Below, piece by piece: positions 35,498 to 44,386 of a stretch of 64,000 nt of DNA (within the stretch, counting starts at the first letter, position 1; the number at the start of each line of letters is the position of its first letter). Below the pieces are notes generated by a model. It was given only the letters and a program-made list of their open reading frames with translations. It was not told the origin of the DNA and did not search any database. The position numbers and the translations under genes were made by a program. Where the stretch lies: the NCBI RefSeq assembly GCF_003024385.1, contig NZ_PVZN01000002.1, positions 186,001-250,000 of the forward strand, read 5' to 3'. This stretch comes from Pseudomonas sp. BBP2017 (lineage in GTDB: Bacteria; Pseudomonadota; Gammaproteobacteria; Pseudomonadales; Pseudomonadaceae).

Positions 35498-36776
35498 GCA
35501 GGTGAACGTCTTCTACGAGGGCTGGGGTGAGCGATGGCAATGGGGCACGCTGGTCTCCACGACCGCCCTGACCGGTCGCCCGCTGATCGTGTTCGAGTAC
35601 AGCAATGAAACCAGGCAAAGGGGCTTGGAACTGTCCTCCTACACGCTGCCGTTGGAGGGGGCTCGGTTGCGCCGAGATTTTCCAGACCACCAACTGTACT
35701 TGCCAGGGCCTGTTTACGACTCGTTGCCGGATGGGTGGGGCATGTTGCTGATGGACCGTATGTCCAGGCGCCGCGGGCTCACCACGGCGCGCATCGGCTC
35801 ACTGGAACGGCTGGCCTACAGCGGTAGCAATGCGATGGGTGCCATGAGGTTTGAGCCCGTGGCACCCGAAGGGCAGGAATCTGAAGTCCACATCCCGCTG
35901 GAACAGCTGGCCGCCGAAGTGCAGGAAGTGCTCCATGGAGACGGTGGCGAGTTCCTGCAGAGGTTGCTGCTGGTGGGCGGCTCGCCTCAAGGTGCAAGGC
36001 CTAAGGCTCTCGTCTATCGCGATCCCGAAACTGGCGGGTTTACCACTGCCGTCACGCCGGGCTTTGAAGCATGGTTGATTAAGTTCCCGGCCAAAGACGA
36101 ACATGCCGAGGTGTGCGCTATCGAAATGGTCTACGCCGAGTGCCTGCGCATGTGCGGTATCGAGACCCCTGACACGCAGTACTTCAGTCTGCCTGATGGG
36201 TTGGCAGCGTTTGCCAGTAAGCGATTTGACCGCCGGGATGGTCTGCGCGTACCCATGCAAAGCCTCGCGGCGTTTACGGGGGCAGATTACCGGTCTCCGG
36301 GGGTGTTGGACTACGTAAACTTCTTGCGGGCAACACAGATGTGTACCAACGACGTGCGAGAGATGGCGGTGGCCTTCGAACGTGCCGTCTTCAATGTTGC
36401 GTTCAACAACAGAGACGATCATCCCAAGAACTTTGCCTACATCATGTCGCAAGACGGTCGGTGGAGACTGTCGCCGGCTTACGACGTGACCTTCTGCGAA
36501 GGGCCAAGTGGATACCATCAGATGGATGTGATGGGGGAGGCCCTGTCGATTTCCCGCACGCAATTGCTTCGGCTTGCCGAGGAAGCCGAGGTGCCCCCTG
36601 ACGCTGCAGGCAGAGTGATTGACCTCATTTGTGATGTAGCGAGCCGGTTTGCAACCATCGTCGAGAGCCTATACCCACAGGTTATTACTCGAGACACCTT
36701 GCGCACGGTCCAAGGCCGCATCGATCAGAACGTCGCTCTGCTACACCACGGTCACTCGGGCAGCGGTCGCCGTTGA
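35490..36776 (+). CDS. HipA-type serine/threonine kinase toxin
   Basis: Protein of 428 residues. N-terminal HipA N1 domain (GTLVSTTALTGRPLIVFEYS, DSLPDGWGMLLMDR) followed by the kinase core: VGGSPQGARPKALV (phosphate loop), FIKFPAKDEH-like LIKFPAKDEH, catalytic NNRDDHPKN near residue 308, and metal-binding SPAYDVTF. All key residues are present, so it should be active. HipA toxins phosphorylate aminoacyl-tRNA synthetases such as GltX and cause growth arrest. Start ATG 35490 overlaps the antitoxin stop by eight bases and has AGAGGA upstream. Confidence 0.9.
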   Translation: MLEQVNVFYEGWGERWQWGTLVSTTALTGRPLIVFEYSNETRQRGLELSSYTLPLEGARLRRDFPDHQLYLPGPVYDSLPDGWGMLLMDRMSRRRGLTTARIGSLERLAYSGSNAMGAMRFEPVAPEGQESEVHIPLEQLAAEVQEVLHGDGGEFLQRLLLVGGSPQGARPKALVYRDPETGGFTTAVTPGFEAWLIKFPAKDEHAEVCAIEMVYAECLRMCGIETPDTQYFSLPDGLAAFASKRFDRRDGLRVPMQSLAAFTGADYRSPGVLDYVNFLRATQMCTNDVREMAVAFERAVFNVAFNNRDDHPKNFAYIMSQDGRWRLSPAYDVTFCEGPSGYHQMDVMGEALSISRTQLLRLAEEAEVPPDAAGRVIDLICDVASRFATIVESLYPQVITRDTLRTVQGRIDQNVALLHHGHSGSGRR

Positions 36777-37028
36777 AGGCGGGGGTGTTGGTTGAGAATC
36801 TGTTTTACAAGGTTGAGGTCAGGCGATAGGGGCGTGTTGGCGAAGTAAGGGGGCGCGTCCGCGTAAGTTCGAGACGGGGGCTGCTGGACCTTAGGCTGTG
36901 GGCATCCTTTTCAAACCATCCAAAGCATGCCCTCAAATATGCCCCCGAATGTAGCAATCCACTGGAAGTGAAAGGATCTCCACGGTCTAAGGCAGAAATG
37001 ATCAGATGAATAGCCTGACAGAAAACGC
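36777..37028. other. Gap with att-like short repeats
   Basis: These 252 bases between the HipA-type and LysR genes hold no gene. The minus strand contains the short direct repeats GGGGGCATATTT and GAGGGCATGCTTT, a pattern that often occurs between an integration site and an integrase start in Pseudomonas. No integrase is present. Confidence 0.3.
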
Positions 37029-37943
37029 CTAGAGACTCTCAGGATCGCCAAAGAACATCTGAATCCGCGACCGCAACCAGCGCTCACCCGGATCATTGTC
37101 CTGCGACCCACGCCACGCCATGTGCAGCTCGAAACTCTGCACTTCAAGCGGTGGATCCTCGGCACGCAAGCCGCCAGCCGCTGTCAGCGCTTCGGCGGTA
37201 TAGTCGGGCACGGTGGCGAGGATGTCGGTGCCGGTCAGCAAACTACCCAGGCCGTTGAACTGCGGCACCGCCAGGACCACATGACGCTTGCGCCCGAGTT
37301 TTTCCAGTATGTCGTCCATAAAGCCGCCCAGGTCGCCAGCAAAGGACACCAAAGCATGGGGGCGGGCGCAGAAGTCGTCGAGGCTCAGGCTGCCCGGCAT
37401 GCTGTCGGCGCGCAGCACTTTGGGTTTGCTGCGGCGCAGCACTTTGCGCTTGGCGTTGGCGGGCAGGTCGTTGGTCCAGCTGACGCCTACCGAAATCTCA
37501 CCGCTGGCCAGCAAGGCCGGCATCAGCAGGTAGTTAACCCGGCGTACCACCAGGACAACACCCGGCGCTTCAGCCCGTATGCGTTTGAGCAGCTGCGGCA
37601 GCAGAGCGAACTCGGCGTCGTCCGACAGGCCGATGCGAAACACCGTGGTGCTGGTGGCCGGATCGAAGTCGGCGGCACGACTGACCGCGGTGGATATCGA
37701 GTCAAGGGCCGGGGACAGCAGGGCGAAGATTTCCACAGCGCGCGCCGAGGGCTCCATACTACGACCCGTACGCACGAACAGCGGGTCGTCAAACAGGTTG
37801 CGCAGGCGCGACAACGCAGCGCTGATCGCCGGCTGGCCGAGAAACAGTTTTTCGGCTGCGCGGGTCACGCTGCGTTCGTGCATCAACGTCTCGAAGACGA
37901 TCAGCAGGTTCAGGTCGACGCGACGCAAGTCATTACGGTTCAT
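37029..37943 (-). CDS. LysR family transcriptional regulator
   Basis: Protein of 304 residues. N-terminal winged helix (VDLNLLIVFETLMHERSVTRAAEKLFLGQPAISAALSRLRNLFDDPLFVRTG in parts) and a C-terminal LysR effector domain. The start at ATG 37943 is preferred over 37973 because MNRNDLRRVDLN matches the family start. It is divergent from an oxidoreductase gene 199 bases away, the usual target arrangement. Effector unknown. Confidence 0.92.
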   Translation of the reverse strand: MNRNDLRRVDLNLLIVFETLMHERSVTRAAEKLFLGQPAISAALSRLRNLFDDPLFVRTGRSMEPSARAVEIFALLSPALDSISTAVSRAADFDPATSTTVFRIGLSDDAEFALLPQLLKRIRAEAPGVVLVVRRVNYLLMPALLASGEISVGVSWTNDLPANAKRKVLRRSKPKVLRADSMPGSLSLDDFCARPHALVSFAGDLGGFMDDILEKLGRKRHVVLAVPQFNGLGSLLTGTDILATVPDYTAEALTAAGGLRAEDPPLEVQSFELHMAWRGSQDNDPGERWLRSRIQMFFGDPESL

Positions 37944-38142
37944 CGGCTCGGCTTCACTGGACGTTTGGGGCAAGGGTGAATCTTACGGGTAAAGGCTGCT
38001 ACCCTGCACCGCATTATTTGCCGCCAGCGGCATTACCATCAATCAATGACAGGCATGTCGACTATTAATGGCCACGGATGGTCTAACCGCAAAAGCCCGG
38101 ATAGAGTTCAGGGTATTAGAGGTTCACTAGGCGAGGTTTGCG

Positions 38143-39165
38143 ATGTCCCGCATGATCCGTTTCCACAAGTTTGGCCCGGCCGAGGTGCTCAAGATCGAAG
38201 AGCAGGCCGCGCCGCAGCCGGCTGCCGGCGAGGTGCAGATCCGCGTTGAAGCGATCGGTATCAGCTGGTACGACGTGCTCTGGCGCCAGAACCTGGCGCC
38301 GTCCCAGGCACGTTTGCCAGCCGGCATGGGTCATGAAATGGCGGGCGTGGTCAGCGCGGTAGGCGAGGGCGTCGATGACCTGGAAGTAGGTGACAAGGTG
38401 GCCAGCTTTCCCGCCGCCAGCGCCAACGACTATCCGGTGTACGGTGAGGTCATCGTGTTGCCGCGCAATGCCGTGACCCGCTATCCGCAGATCCTCAGCC
38501 CGATCGAAGCCAGCGTGCATTACACACCGTTGCTGATGGCTTATTTCGCCTACGTCGACCTGGCCCGGGCCAAGGCCGGGCAGACGGCCCTGGTCACCGA
38601 TGCCAGCCACTGTGCGGGGCCGGCCTTCGTGCAGATGGGCAAGGCGCTGGGCCTGAGGGTTTTCGCTGCGACCAAGGACGCCGATGAGCGTGACTACCTG
38701 CTTTCGCTTGGGGCCGAGAAGGTCATCGCCACCGAGGAGCAGGACTTGCTCATGCAGGTCAACAAGTACACCGGCAACCGTGGCGTCGACATGGTCCTCG
38801 ATGGCCTGGGCGGTCCACAGATGTCGTTACTTGGCGATGTGCTGGCACCGCGTGGCAGCCTGGTGTTGTATGGCCTGCAGGGTGGCAATCAGACACCGTT
38901 CCCGGCGTGCGCCGCGTTTCAGAAGAACATCCAGTTCTTTGTACATTGCATTGGTAACTTCACCGGCAAACCGGAGCTGGGTATCAGCCAGGACCAGGTG
39001 GCGTTGCAACGGGCACTGCGCGATATCAACCAGTTCACCGCCGACAAGCTGCTGACACCACAGATCATCAAGTCTTATCCTTTCGAACGTGTTGTTGAAG
39101 CTCATCGCTATATGGACGAATGTCCATGCGGTGGACGTCTGGTGCTGGAAGTAGCCAGCGTCTGA
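38143..39165 (+). CDS. Medium-chain dehydrogenase/reductase, quinone oxidoreductase-like
   Basis: Protein of 340 residues. GroES-like N-domain (VEAIGISWYDVLWRQN, GMGHEMAGVVSAVGEGV) and a Rossmann C-domain (GQTALVTDASHCAGPAFVQMGKALG, RGVDMVLDGLGG). The zinc-binding cysteines of classical alcohol dehydrogenases are missing, so it is a zinc-independent NADPH:quinone reductase or enoyl reductase type enzyme. The cofactor loop TDASHCAG departs from the usual AxxGGVG. Divergent from the LysR gene, which probably controls it. A terminator follows 20 bases after the stop. Confidence 0.88.
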   Translation: MSRMIRFHKFGPAEVLKIEEQAAPQPAAGEVQIRVEAIGISWYDVLWRQNLAPSQARLPAGMGHEMAGVVSAVGEGVDDLEVGDKVASFPAASANDYPVYGEVIVLPRNAVTRYPQILSPIEASVHYTPLLMAYFAYVDLARAKAGQTALVTDASHCAGPAFVQMGKALGLRVFAATKDADERDYLLSLGAEKVIATEEQDLLMQVNKYTGNRGVDMVLDGLGGPQMSLLGDVLAPRGSLVLYGLQGGNQTPFPACAAFQKNIQFFVHCIGNFTGKPELGISQDQVALQRALRDINQFTADKLLTPQIIKSYPFERVVEAHRYMDECPCGGRLVLEVASV

Positions 39166-39184
39166 GGTTGCAAGCAGAAAACCC

Positions 39185-39209
39185 GCCCGAGCTGTGCTCG
39201 GGCTTTTTT
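39185..39209 (+). terminator. Rho-independent terminator of the oxidoreductase gene
   Basis: Stem GCCCGAG-ctgtg-CTCGGGC followed by TTTTTT. A classical intrinsic terminator. Confidence 0.93.
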
Positions 39210-39437
39210 GTGCCTCTTTCCTAAGTAAATTTAGGACATTTCAATCAAGCACATTGCCTGCGCAATGCCGGTAAATTCGTTATGTTCAAGTGTGTCGGAA
39301 AATATACTTTTGCTGACTGAATACAAACGGGAAGCTGTTTGAATCTGAACGGATTTTTTACCGGGTTCTGTATCTTTTATTCATCAGCCAACACCCGATA
39401 ATAACCTGTCGCTTGTGAACTCAAGGAGTGAGGCGTG
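39210..39437. other. AT-rich leader region
   Basis: These 228 bases are markedly AT-rich for this chromosome and hold no larger gene. They probably carry the promoter of the small ORF and the operon that follows. Confidence 0.4.
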
Positions 39438-39527
39438 ATGAAACAAGGTCGGGTTGTTCAGGCTGTCGGTGGCAAGGTTCCGTGTGGATGCACCCGGCTG
39501 GATTGGCATATCAGCAAGTTTCTGTAG
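39438..39527 (+). CDS. Candidate 29-residue small protein
   Basis: ATG at 39438 with AAGGAGTG eight bases upstream, the best ribosome site in this region, and a TAG at 39525. The peptide starts MKQGRVVQAVGGKVPCGCTRLD and ends HISKFL, with a CGC motif. It lies upstream of an unrecognised protein gene and a MocR-like gene on the same strand. It could be a leader peptide, a small effector or chance. No family is recognised. Confidence 0.4.
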   Translation: MKQGRVVQAVGGKVPCGCTRLDWHISKFL

Positions 39528-39640
39528 GAACTTGTGGGAAGTTTCCTAGGACATTAGGTGGGTCTTTATTTCTGCTGGTTGAATGATTTCGCAGGAGCGA
39601 TTTTTTTCAGGCGGCCGTAACTGAAATTCAGGTGGGCGTT

Positions 39641-41125
39641 ATGGGCAGTATTCACGAGCAGGCCATGCAGTATGTATATAAGCAAGTATTGCAACGATTG
39701 CTTGAACATTTGTCGCAGGCGCAAAAGGCCTCGCTGCAGCTATTGATTCAGCGGCTGATTGTGGCCGCCGGCGGAGTCGAGCGTATGAAGGGATTACGCT
39801 TGATGTTCGTGCTCGATGCCAGCCTGTCCAGCGCCCAGGCCCTTGCCTGCTTGCGCGCGGCGCAACTGAGTATTGCCGCACGGTCCCCAGCGACTTTTCA
39901 CCTGTGCATTGCAACTGCCTGGCAAGCCGGGATGAGTGCAACTGCCCTGGCAAACATTGAAAGCACGTTCTCCAAGTTGTTTATGCATGATGACCCGCGC
40001 ATCGATTTGCTGGTGCTCGACGCTGGCGAGCTGTTGCCTTACGACAACCGTCGAGCACCGTCCAGTGAGCAGCAGCAGGCTGAGCGACAGGAGTGGTTGC
40101 TGTGCGGGCATCTGTCGAGTGATGGGCCTTTGTTGGTGAATTTTGCCAGCCATGGTTACCTGCACCTGGCTGACCTTGCCCTGCAGGCACTGCGTTGCAA
40201 GGGCGGTGTAGATGCCATTATCAGTGCCGAGTCACTCGCTGATCGTAAACGCTACCTGGCCTGGAGCCGGCGCTCATTGCGCAATGCCGGAATGCTTGGG
40301 GTTCGCCCGATCCACAGCTGTGCCGTCTCGTTACTGGAAAGGATGAGCGCGCTGCGCGCCCGCTATTGGAGCCTGTTGCAGGGGCGAGAGCTCGCGGCCC
40401 CGGGGCTGCCTGACGCTGATGCGGACTGTCGGCCGGCATTGCGTTTTATCGCCATTGATGACTTGGTGTCTGATCGTGATTCACCCCAAGGTGGACGCCT
40501 GAGTCGCTTTCTGGGCTTTCGTTTCGACGAACAGGTCTTTCCCTGTGAGCGCGTGGGGAATGCCAATCCCGTGCTGTTGGCCCACCTGCAAGGGTTGCAG
40601 GCGGAATTCGTCAACGACACGCACTATCGCGATGGTGTCGAGTGCTATCTGCAGCAAACCCGCCAGTTGATGCAGCGCCAAGCAGTGCCGCAATCGTTGC
40701 AGACTCGGCTGTTCAATCACTGGCAACCGGGGGGGTTGGAACAGCGACGTAGCGAGGCGAATGATTTCGCCCTGCAAGCTTATGGCCTGAGCGAGGCGCA
40801 ACTGGTTTGCCAATTGTTCAGCCCTTTTGTCGAACAGGGTCTGAGGCTGGAAGCTTTTCTGCGTCGCTGCCACCCCGGGATGCTGGTTGCCCTCCCTTAT
40901 TTGCGCAAGGCGTTGGGCGGGCAACCGGCGCCGGAACCCGTGGTGCAGTGGTTGGTGGATATCAGTGGCTTGCCGCTGGTTATGCTGCAGCAGCTCTATG
41001 GCCGCGAGCCATTGGCCGACTGGCTGTTATCCCGATTGCGAGTACGGGGTGCCGATCTGCGTCATCTGCAGATTGACACTGCGAACGGCATACGGTTCAG
41101 GGGTGATCAGGTTGGCAGTCCTTGA
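39641..41125 (+). CDS. Unrecognised 494-residue protein coupled to a MocR-like regulator
   Basis: I do not recognise this family. It is a soluble, Leu/Ala/Gln-rich, mostly helical protein. The first 55 residues look like amphipathic helices (YVYKQVLQRLLEHLSQAQK). A segment at about 50-125 (LRLMFVLDASLSSAQALACL, IDLLVLDAGELLPYDNR) resembles alternating strands and helices of a Rossmann-like fold. No catalytic motif, signal peptide or membrane helix is seen. ATG 39641 with AGGTGG upstream is preferred to GTG 39632. Its TGA overlaps the ATG of the next gene (TGATG), so the two products are made together and may act together. Confidence 0.75.
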   Translation: MGSIHEQAMQYVYKQVLQRLLEHLSQAQKASLQLLIQRLIVAAGGVERMKGLRLMFVLDASLSSAQALACLRAAQLSIAARSPATFHLCIATAWQAGMSATALANIESTFSKLFMHDDPRIDLLVLDAGELLPYDNRRAPSSEQQQAERQEWLLCGHLSSDGPLLVNFASHGYLHLADLALQALRCKGGVDAIISAESLADRKRYLAWSRRSLRNAGMLGVRPIHSCAVSLLERMSALRARYWSLLQGRELAAPGLPDADADCRPALRFIAIDDLVSDRDSPQGGRLSRFLGFRFDEQVFPCERVGNANPVLLAHLQGLQAEFVNDTHYRDGVECYLQQTRQLMQRQAVPQSLQTRLFNHWQPGGLEQRRSEANDFALQAYGLSEAQLVCQLFSPFVEQGLRLEAFLRRCHPGMLVALPYLRKALGGQPAPEPVVQWLVDISGLPLVMLQQLYGREPLADWLLSRLRVRGADLRHLQIDTANGIRFRGDQVGSP

Positions 41126-42513
41126 TGAAACGACCGACAAAAACCAGCGTGTTTGCCTATCAAGCGGTGTATCGCTACCTGGTTGAACTGATTGCCCAGA
41201 TGGCGCCGGGCAGTTACAACAAGCTGCCCTCGCTACGCGATCTGTCGCAGCGATTGAATGTTTCAATCTCGACCATCCAGTACGCCTATTCATTGCTTGA
41301 GCACGAGGGGCGCGTACAGTCAGTGCCCAAGTCCGGCTATTTTGCCAGGGGTGGGGCGCTGGTAGTGCAGGCACTGGCGGATGAGCACTTGTTGCAAAAC
41401 CTGCAGCAGCATGCCGGCAGCCCGCAATTACTCGAGTTCAGTGGCGCGCAATCCCTGCCTTCACTGGAGTCGAACTTACTGGCTATCGAGCGCCAGCTGT
41501 TGCGCCAGAGTCCACGGCCTGCCGGGCATGTGCATCCGTGTGGCGAGCTCGAACTGCGCACGGCGCTGGCCGCACGCTATACCCGTTCCGTGCAGCTGTA
41601 TTGGAACGCCGAGGATGTTTATCTGGCGCTGGACCTGCGTTCGCTGTTCGAGACGTTGCTGGCTGCGTTGGAGCTGCAAAGCTGCACGATTGTGGTGACC
41701 TCGCCGTGTTCCTGGCGTTTGCTGAGGATTTTGCAGACCATCGGATTACGGGTCATCGAGCTGCCTTTGGGCAGTGATGGGGCGCTGGATCTTGAGCGTT
41801 TTGCCAGCGTTTTGCAGCGTGAGCCTGTGCGCATGGTCATGCTCGCCTCGCGCTTGAACAGCCCTCACGGCAGCCTTGTGTCGCAGGCACAGCATCAGGC
41901 GATTGCCCAGCTGTTGGCTGAACATGGGGTATGGCTGCTGGAAAACGACCTGGAAACCGAGTACTGCTTTGCCGCACCGCCACAGCGGTGCCTGCGCGAA
42001 ATGGTCGACCCGCAGCGACTGCTGGTGTTCTCGTCACTGGAGCGTACGGTGGGGGCCGAAGCACCGTATGCCTACCTGTTGTCTCGCCATTGCCCGGGGC
42101 AACTGCAGCATCAATTTTTGGCCCGGGGCTTTCGCTTGCCGCCCTTGCGTCAACAAGCGGTGGCCCGGCTGTATGCCAAGGGGCGGATCGACCTCCATCT
42201 GGAGCAGGCGCGGTTGCGCCTGCATGAGCGCGTCACCCACCTGTATCGGCAGATGCAGGTGCAACTGGGCGCTCATTTGCGCTTTCAGATGCCGGCGGGC
42301 GGGGCAACGATCTGGGCGCAAGCGCGGTCACCGCTGGACATCCCCGCCCTGTTTCATCGCATGCTGGATCAGGGGCTGGTGATCGCGCCAGGTGAACTGT
42401 TCAGTCTGCAGGGTGATTATTGTCAGCATATGCGTCTGGGCTGGCCGCCGACGCCGTACGATGATCTCCAGGGTGGGTTGGGTGTGTTGCGTGAGGCGCT
42501 GCAGCGGCCCTAA
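41125..42513 (+). CDS. MocR-like GntR regulator lacking the PLP lysine
   Basis: Protein of 462 residues. The GntR winged helix is at about 15-75 (NKLPSLRDLSQRLNVSISTIQYAYSLLEHEGRVQSVPKSGYF in parts). A fold-type I aminotransferase-like domain follows (about 115-460). In MocR proteins a lysine in F-S-K-T binds pyridoxal phosphate; here the matching site reads VFSSLERTV, with serine at about residue 304. The proline-glycine turn that binds the cofactor is also altered (LNSPHGS). So it probably does not form the internal aldimine and may sense something else. Translationally coupled to the unrecognised gene upstream. Confidence 0.85.
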   Translation: MKRPTKTSVFAYQAVYRYLVELIAQMAPGSYNKLPSLRDLSQRLNVSISTIQYAYSLLEHEGRVQSVPKSGYFARGGALVVQALADEHLLQNLQQHAGSPQLLEFSGAQSLPSLESNLLAIERQLLRQSPRPAGHVHPCGELELRTALAARYTRSVQLYWNAEDVYLALDLRSLFETLLAALELQSCTIVVTSPCSWRLLRILQTIGLRVIELPLGSDGALDLERFASVLQREPVRMVMLASRLNSPHGSLVSQAQHQAIAQLLAEHGVWLLENDLETEYCFAAPPQRCLREMVDPQRLLVFSSLERTVGAEAPYAYLLSRHCPGQLQHQFLARGFRLPPLRQQAVARLYAKGRIDLHLEQARLRLHERVTHLYRQMQVQLGAHLRFQMPAGGATIWAQARSPLDIPALFHRMLDQGLVIAPGELFSLQGDYCQHMRLGWPPTPYDDLQGGLGVLREALQRP

Positions 42514-42733
42514 ATGGCCTGTTGCCCGCATGGTCCCCGGTCGATGGTGTGGTGGTGATGCTTGCGTCACAGTGGGGATTGTTGCCTTCGGCGGGTGCTG
42601 ATCGACTACCTAGACGAAGCATTCCAGTACGCCCGGGAGCAACGCTAGGCGATCAGTGGTCAGCGGGCTGGTTGCCAAGGGGGCTGGTCTGTATGTATAA
42701 CCAGTGCCACTAATTCCTGCCAGTAACTTTACC
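42514..42733. promoter_or_regulatory. SOS promoter region of the FAN1-helicase operon
   Basis: A -35 TTGCCA (42672-42677) and -10 TATAAC (42696-42701) are 18 bases apart. The -10 lies inside the LexA-type site. A short frame upstream ending LIDYLDEAFQYAREQR (stop near 42648) may be the tail of a decayed gene. Confidence 0.55.
42689..42704. promoter_or_regulatory. LexA (SOS) box upstream of FAN1
   Basis: CTGTATGTATAACCAG matches the CTG-N10-CAG pattern and 13 of 16 positions of the symmetric consensus CTGTATATATATACAG. It overlaps the -10 element of the predicted promoter. LexA binding here would repress the operon until DNA damage. Confidence 0.78.
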
Positions 42734-44386
42734 GTGATCGCCCATTCTGTCGACGAGCCGTTCTATTACCTGCACAACTTCGAGCAAGTGTTGCAATGGA
42801 TCGCGCTGCGCTATGCCGACCTGCTGGACGACAGCGAACGCGCCTTCATTGCGCAGCTCCCTGAGCAACCGCATGCTTCCCGGGCGCTGCTGGTACGCAT
42901 GGTGATGCGCAAAGGCGAGCTGTTTCGCCCCAGCAAGCTGGTCTATGAAGAAATCGGGCCGCCGCTGCCAGCCTTGCAGCCTTTGCTGGAGCGGGGCTGG
43001 GTCACCGACGATAGCCCCTTGAGTCTCGAGCAGCTGTTTCAGGTGTTGCGCAAGGAAGAAATCGCCAATGGTTTTGCGCCGCAACTGACTCGTCCGAGGG
43101 CGGCCAAGGGCGAGCTTTTTGCCCAGTTGCAAGCACTCGCACTGCCGCCTAGGCCCTTGCAAGACTGGTTGCCAGGCTTCGCCGAACCGATCATTACCCT
43201 GCAGCTGCAAGCGCTCTGCGATCGCTTTCGCCTGCTGTTTTTCGGCAACCTGTACCAGGACTGGTCAGAGTTCGTCCTGGCGGACCTTGGCCTGCTGCGT
43301 TACGAGCAGGTGGCGTTCAGTGAAGAATCGCGGGCGCTGCGTCAACATAGCGATGTTGACCTGGCCCTGGCGCTGCACAATTGCACCGAGTTGCTCGAGC
43401 AGGGCGCGCCAGTGTCGCAGGTGCTGGACCAGGTCGAGTCACTGGAAAGCGATAACCCGTGGCTGCTACGTCGTCGCTCGCGCCTGCTGTATCAGCTTGG
43501 CCAGCACAGCGAGCGCCTGGGCGACTGGGACCTGGCGCTGCGGATTTACCCGCGTAGCCAGCACCCGCAAGCACGGATTCGGCGGATTCGGGTGCTCGAA
43601 CGCAGCGAGCAGTGGGACCAGGCCCATGCGCTGGCCACGGAAGTTGCCTTGCAACCCGCCAGCCCCATTGAAGTCCAGGCGTTGACGCGGATCCTGCCAC
43701 GCCTGCAGCGCAAACTGGGTGGGCCGCCACAACCGCGGCGGGTAAAAACACAAATCGATCTGATCGAACTGCAGTTGCCGCTGGAGCAGGCAGCGCTGGG
43801 GGTGGAGCAGGCAGCGCAACTGCACTTGGAAGAGCAGGGCGGTCAGGTGCATTACGTGGAGAACACCCTGTTCAATAGTCTGTTCGGCCTGTTGTGTTGG
43901 GAAGCCATTTTCGCGCCGCTGCCGGGCGCGTTCTTTCACCCGTTCCAGAGCGCCCCGCAGGACCTGCACGATCCCGAGTTTCAGGCGCGGCGCAGTGCCC
44001 TGTTCGCCGACTGCCTGGAGCAACTGGAGGATGGTCGCTACCGACAGACCATCCGCCGGCACTTTGTCAGCAAACAGGGCTTGCAGTCGCCCTTTGTCTA
44101 TTGGCAGGTGCTCGACGAAACCTTACTCGAACAGGCCCTGGCCTGTCTGCCAGCGCTGCACCTCAAACGCTGTTTCGAGCGTTTGCTCGAAGATATCCAG
44201 AGCAACCGCGCGGGTATGCCCGACCTGATCCAGTTCTGGCCCGAACAGCAGCGTTACCGGATGATCGAGGTCAAGGGGCCGGGGGATCGCCTGCAGGATA
44301 ACCAGCTGCGCTGGATCGACTTCTGTACCGAACATGGTCTGCCGGTCGTGGTGTGCCATGTGCGCTGGATAACGCCGACGCCATGA
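42734..44386 (+). CDS. fan1: FAN1-type structure-specific nuclease (VRR-NUC)
   Basis: Protein of about 550 residues, the length of P. aeruginosa FAN1. The N-terminus (EPFYYLHNFEQVLQWIALRY, then FRPSKLVYEEIG) and the helical middle match bacterial FAN1. The C-terminal VRR-NUC domain has the catalytic MPDLIQFW and MIEVKGPGD, i.e. the PD-(D/E)XK residues, followed by QDNQLRWI. FAN1 cuts 5' flaps and helps unhook interstrand crosslinks. A GTG at 42704 is in frame, but the predicted promoter and LexA box overlap it, so the GTG at 42734 is preferred. The stop overlaps the next gene's ATG (ATGA). Confidence 0.88.
   Translation: MIAHSVDEPFYYLHNFEQVLQWIALRYADLLDDSERAFIAQLPEQPHASRALLVRMVMRKGELFRPSKLVYEEIGPPLPALQPLLERGWVTDDSPLSLEQLFQVLRKEEIANGFAPQLTRPRAAKGELFAQLQALALPPRPLQDWLPGFAEPIITLQLQALCDRFRLLFFGNLYQDWSEFVLADLGLLRYEQVAFSEESRALRQHSDVDLALALHNCTELLEQGAPVSQVLDQVESLESDNPWLLRRRSRLLYQLGQHSERLGDWDLALRIYPRSQHPQARIRRIRVLERSEQWDQAHALATEVALQPASPIEVQALTRILPRLQRKLGGPPQPRRVKTQIDLIELQLPLEQAALGVEQAAQLHLEEQGGQVHYVENTLFNSLFGLLCWEAIFAPLPGAFFHPFQSAPQDLHDPEFQARRSALFADCLEQLEDGRYRQTIRRHFVSKQGLQSPFVYWQVLDETLLEQALACLPALHLKRCFERLLEDIQSNRAGMPDLIQFWPEQQRYRMIEVKGPGDRLQDNQLRWIDFCTEHGLPVVVCHVRWITPTP

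Noticed and set aside
39632..41125. Aminotransferase or transporter role for the 494-residue protein
   Set aside because: No PLP, nucleotide-binding or membrane motif could be seen, so no function is claimed.
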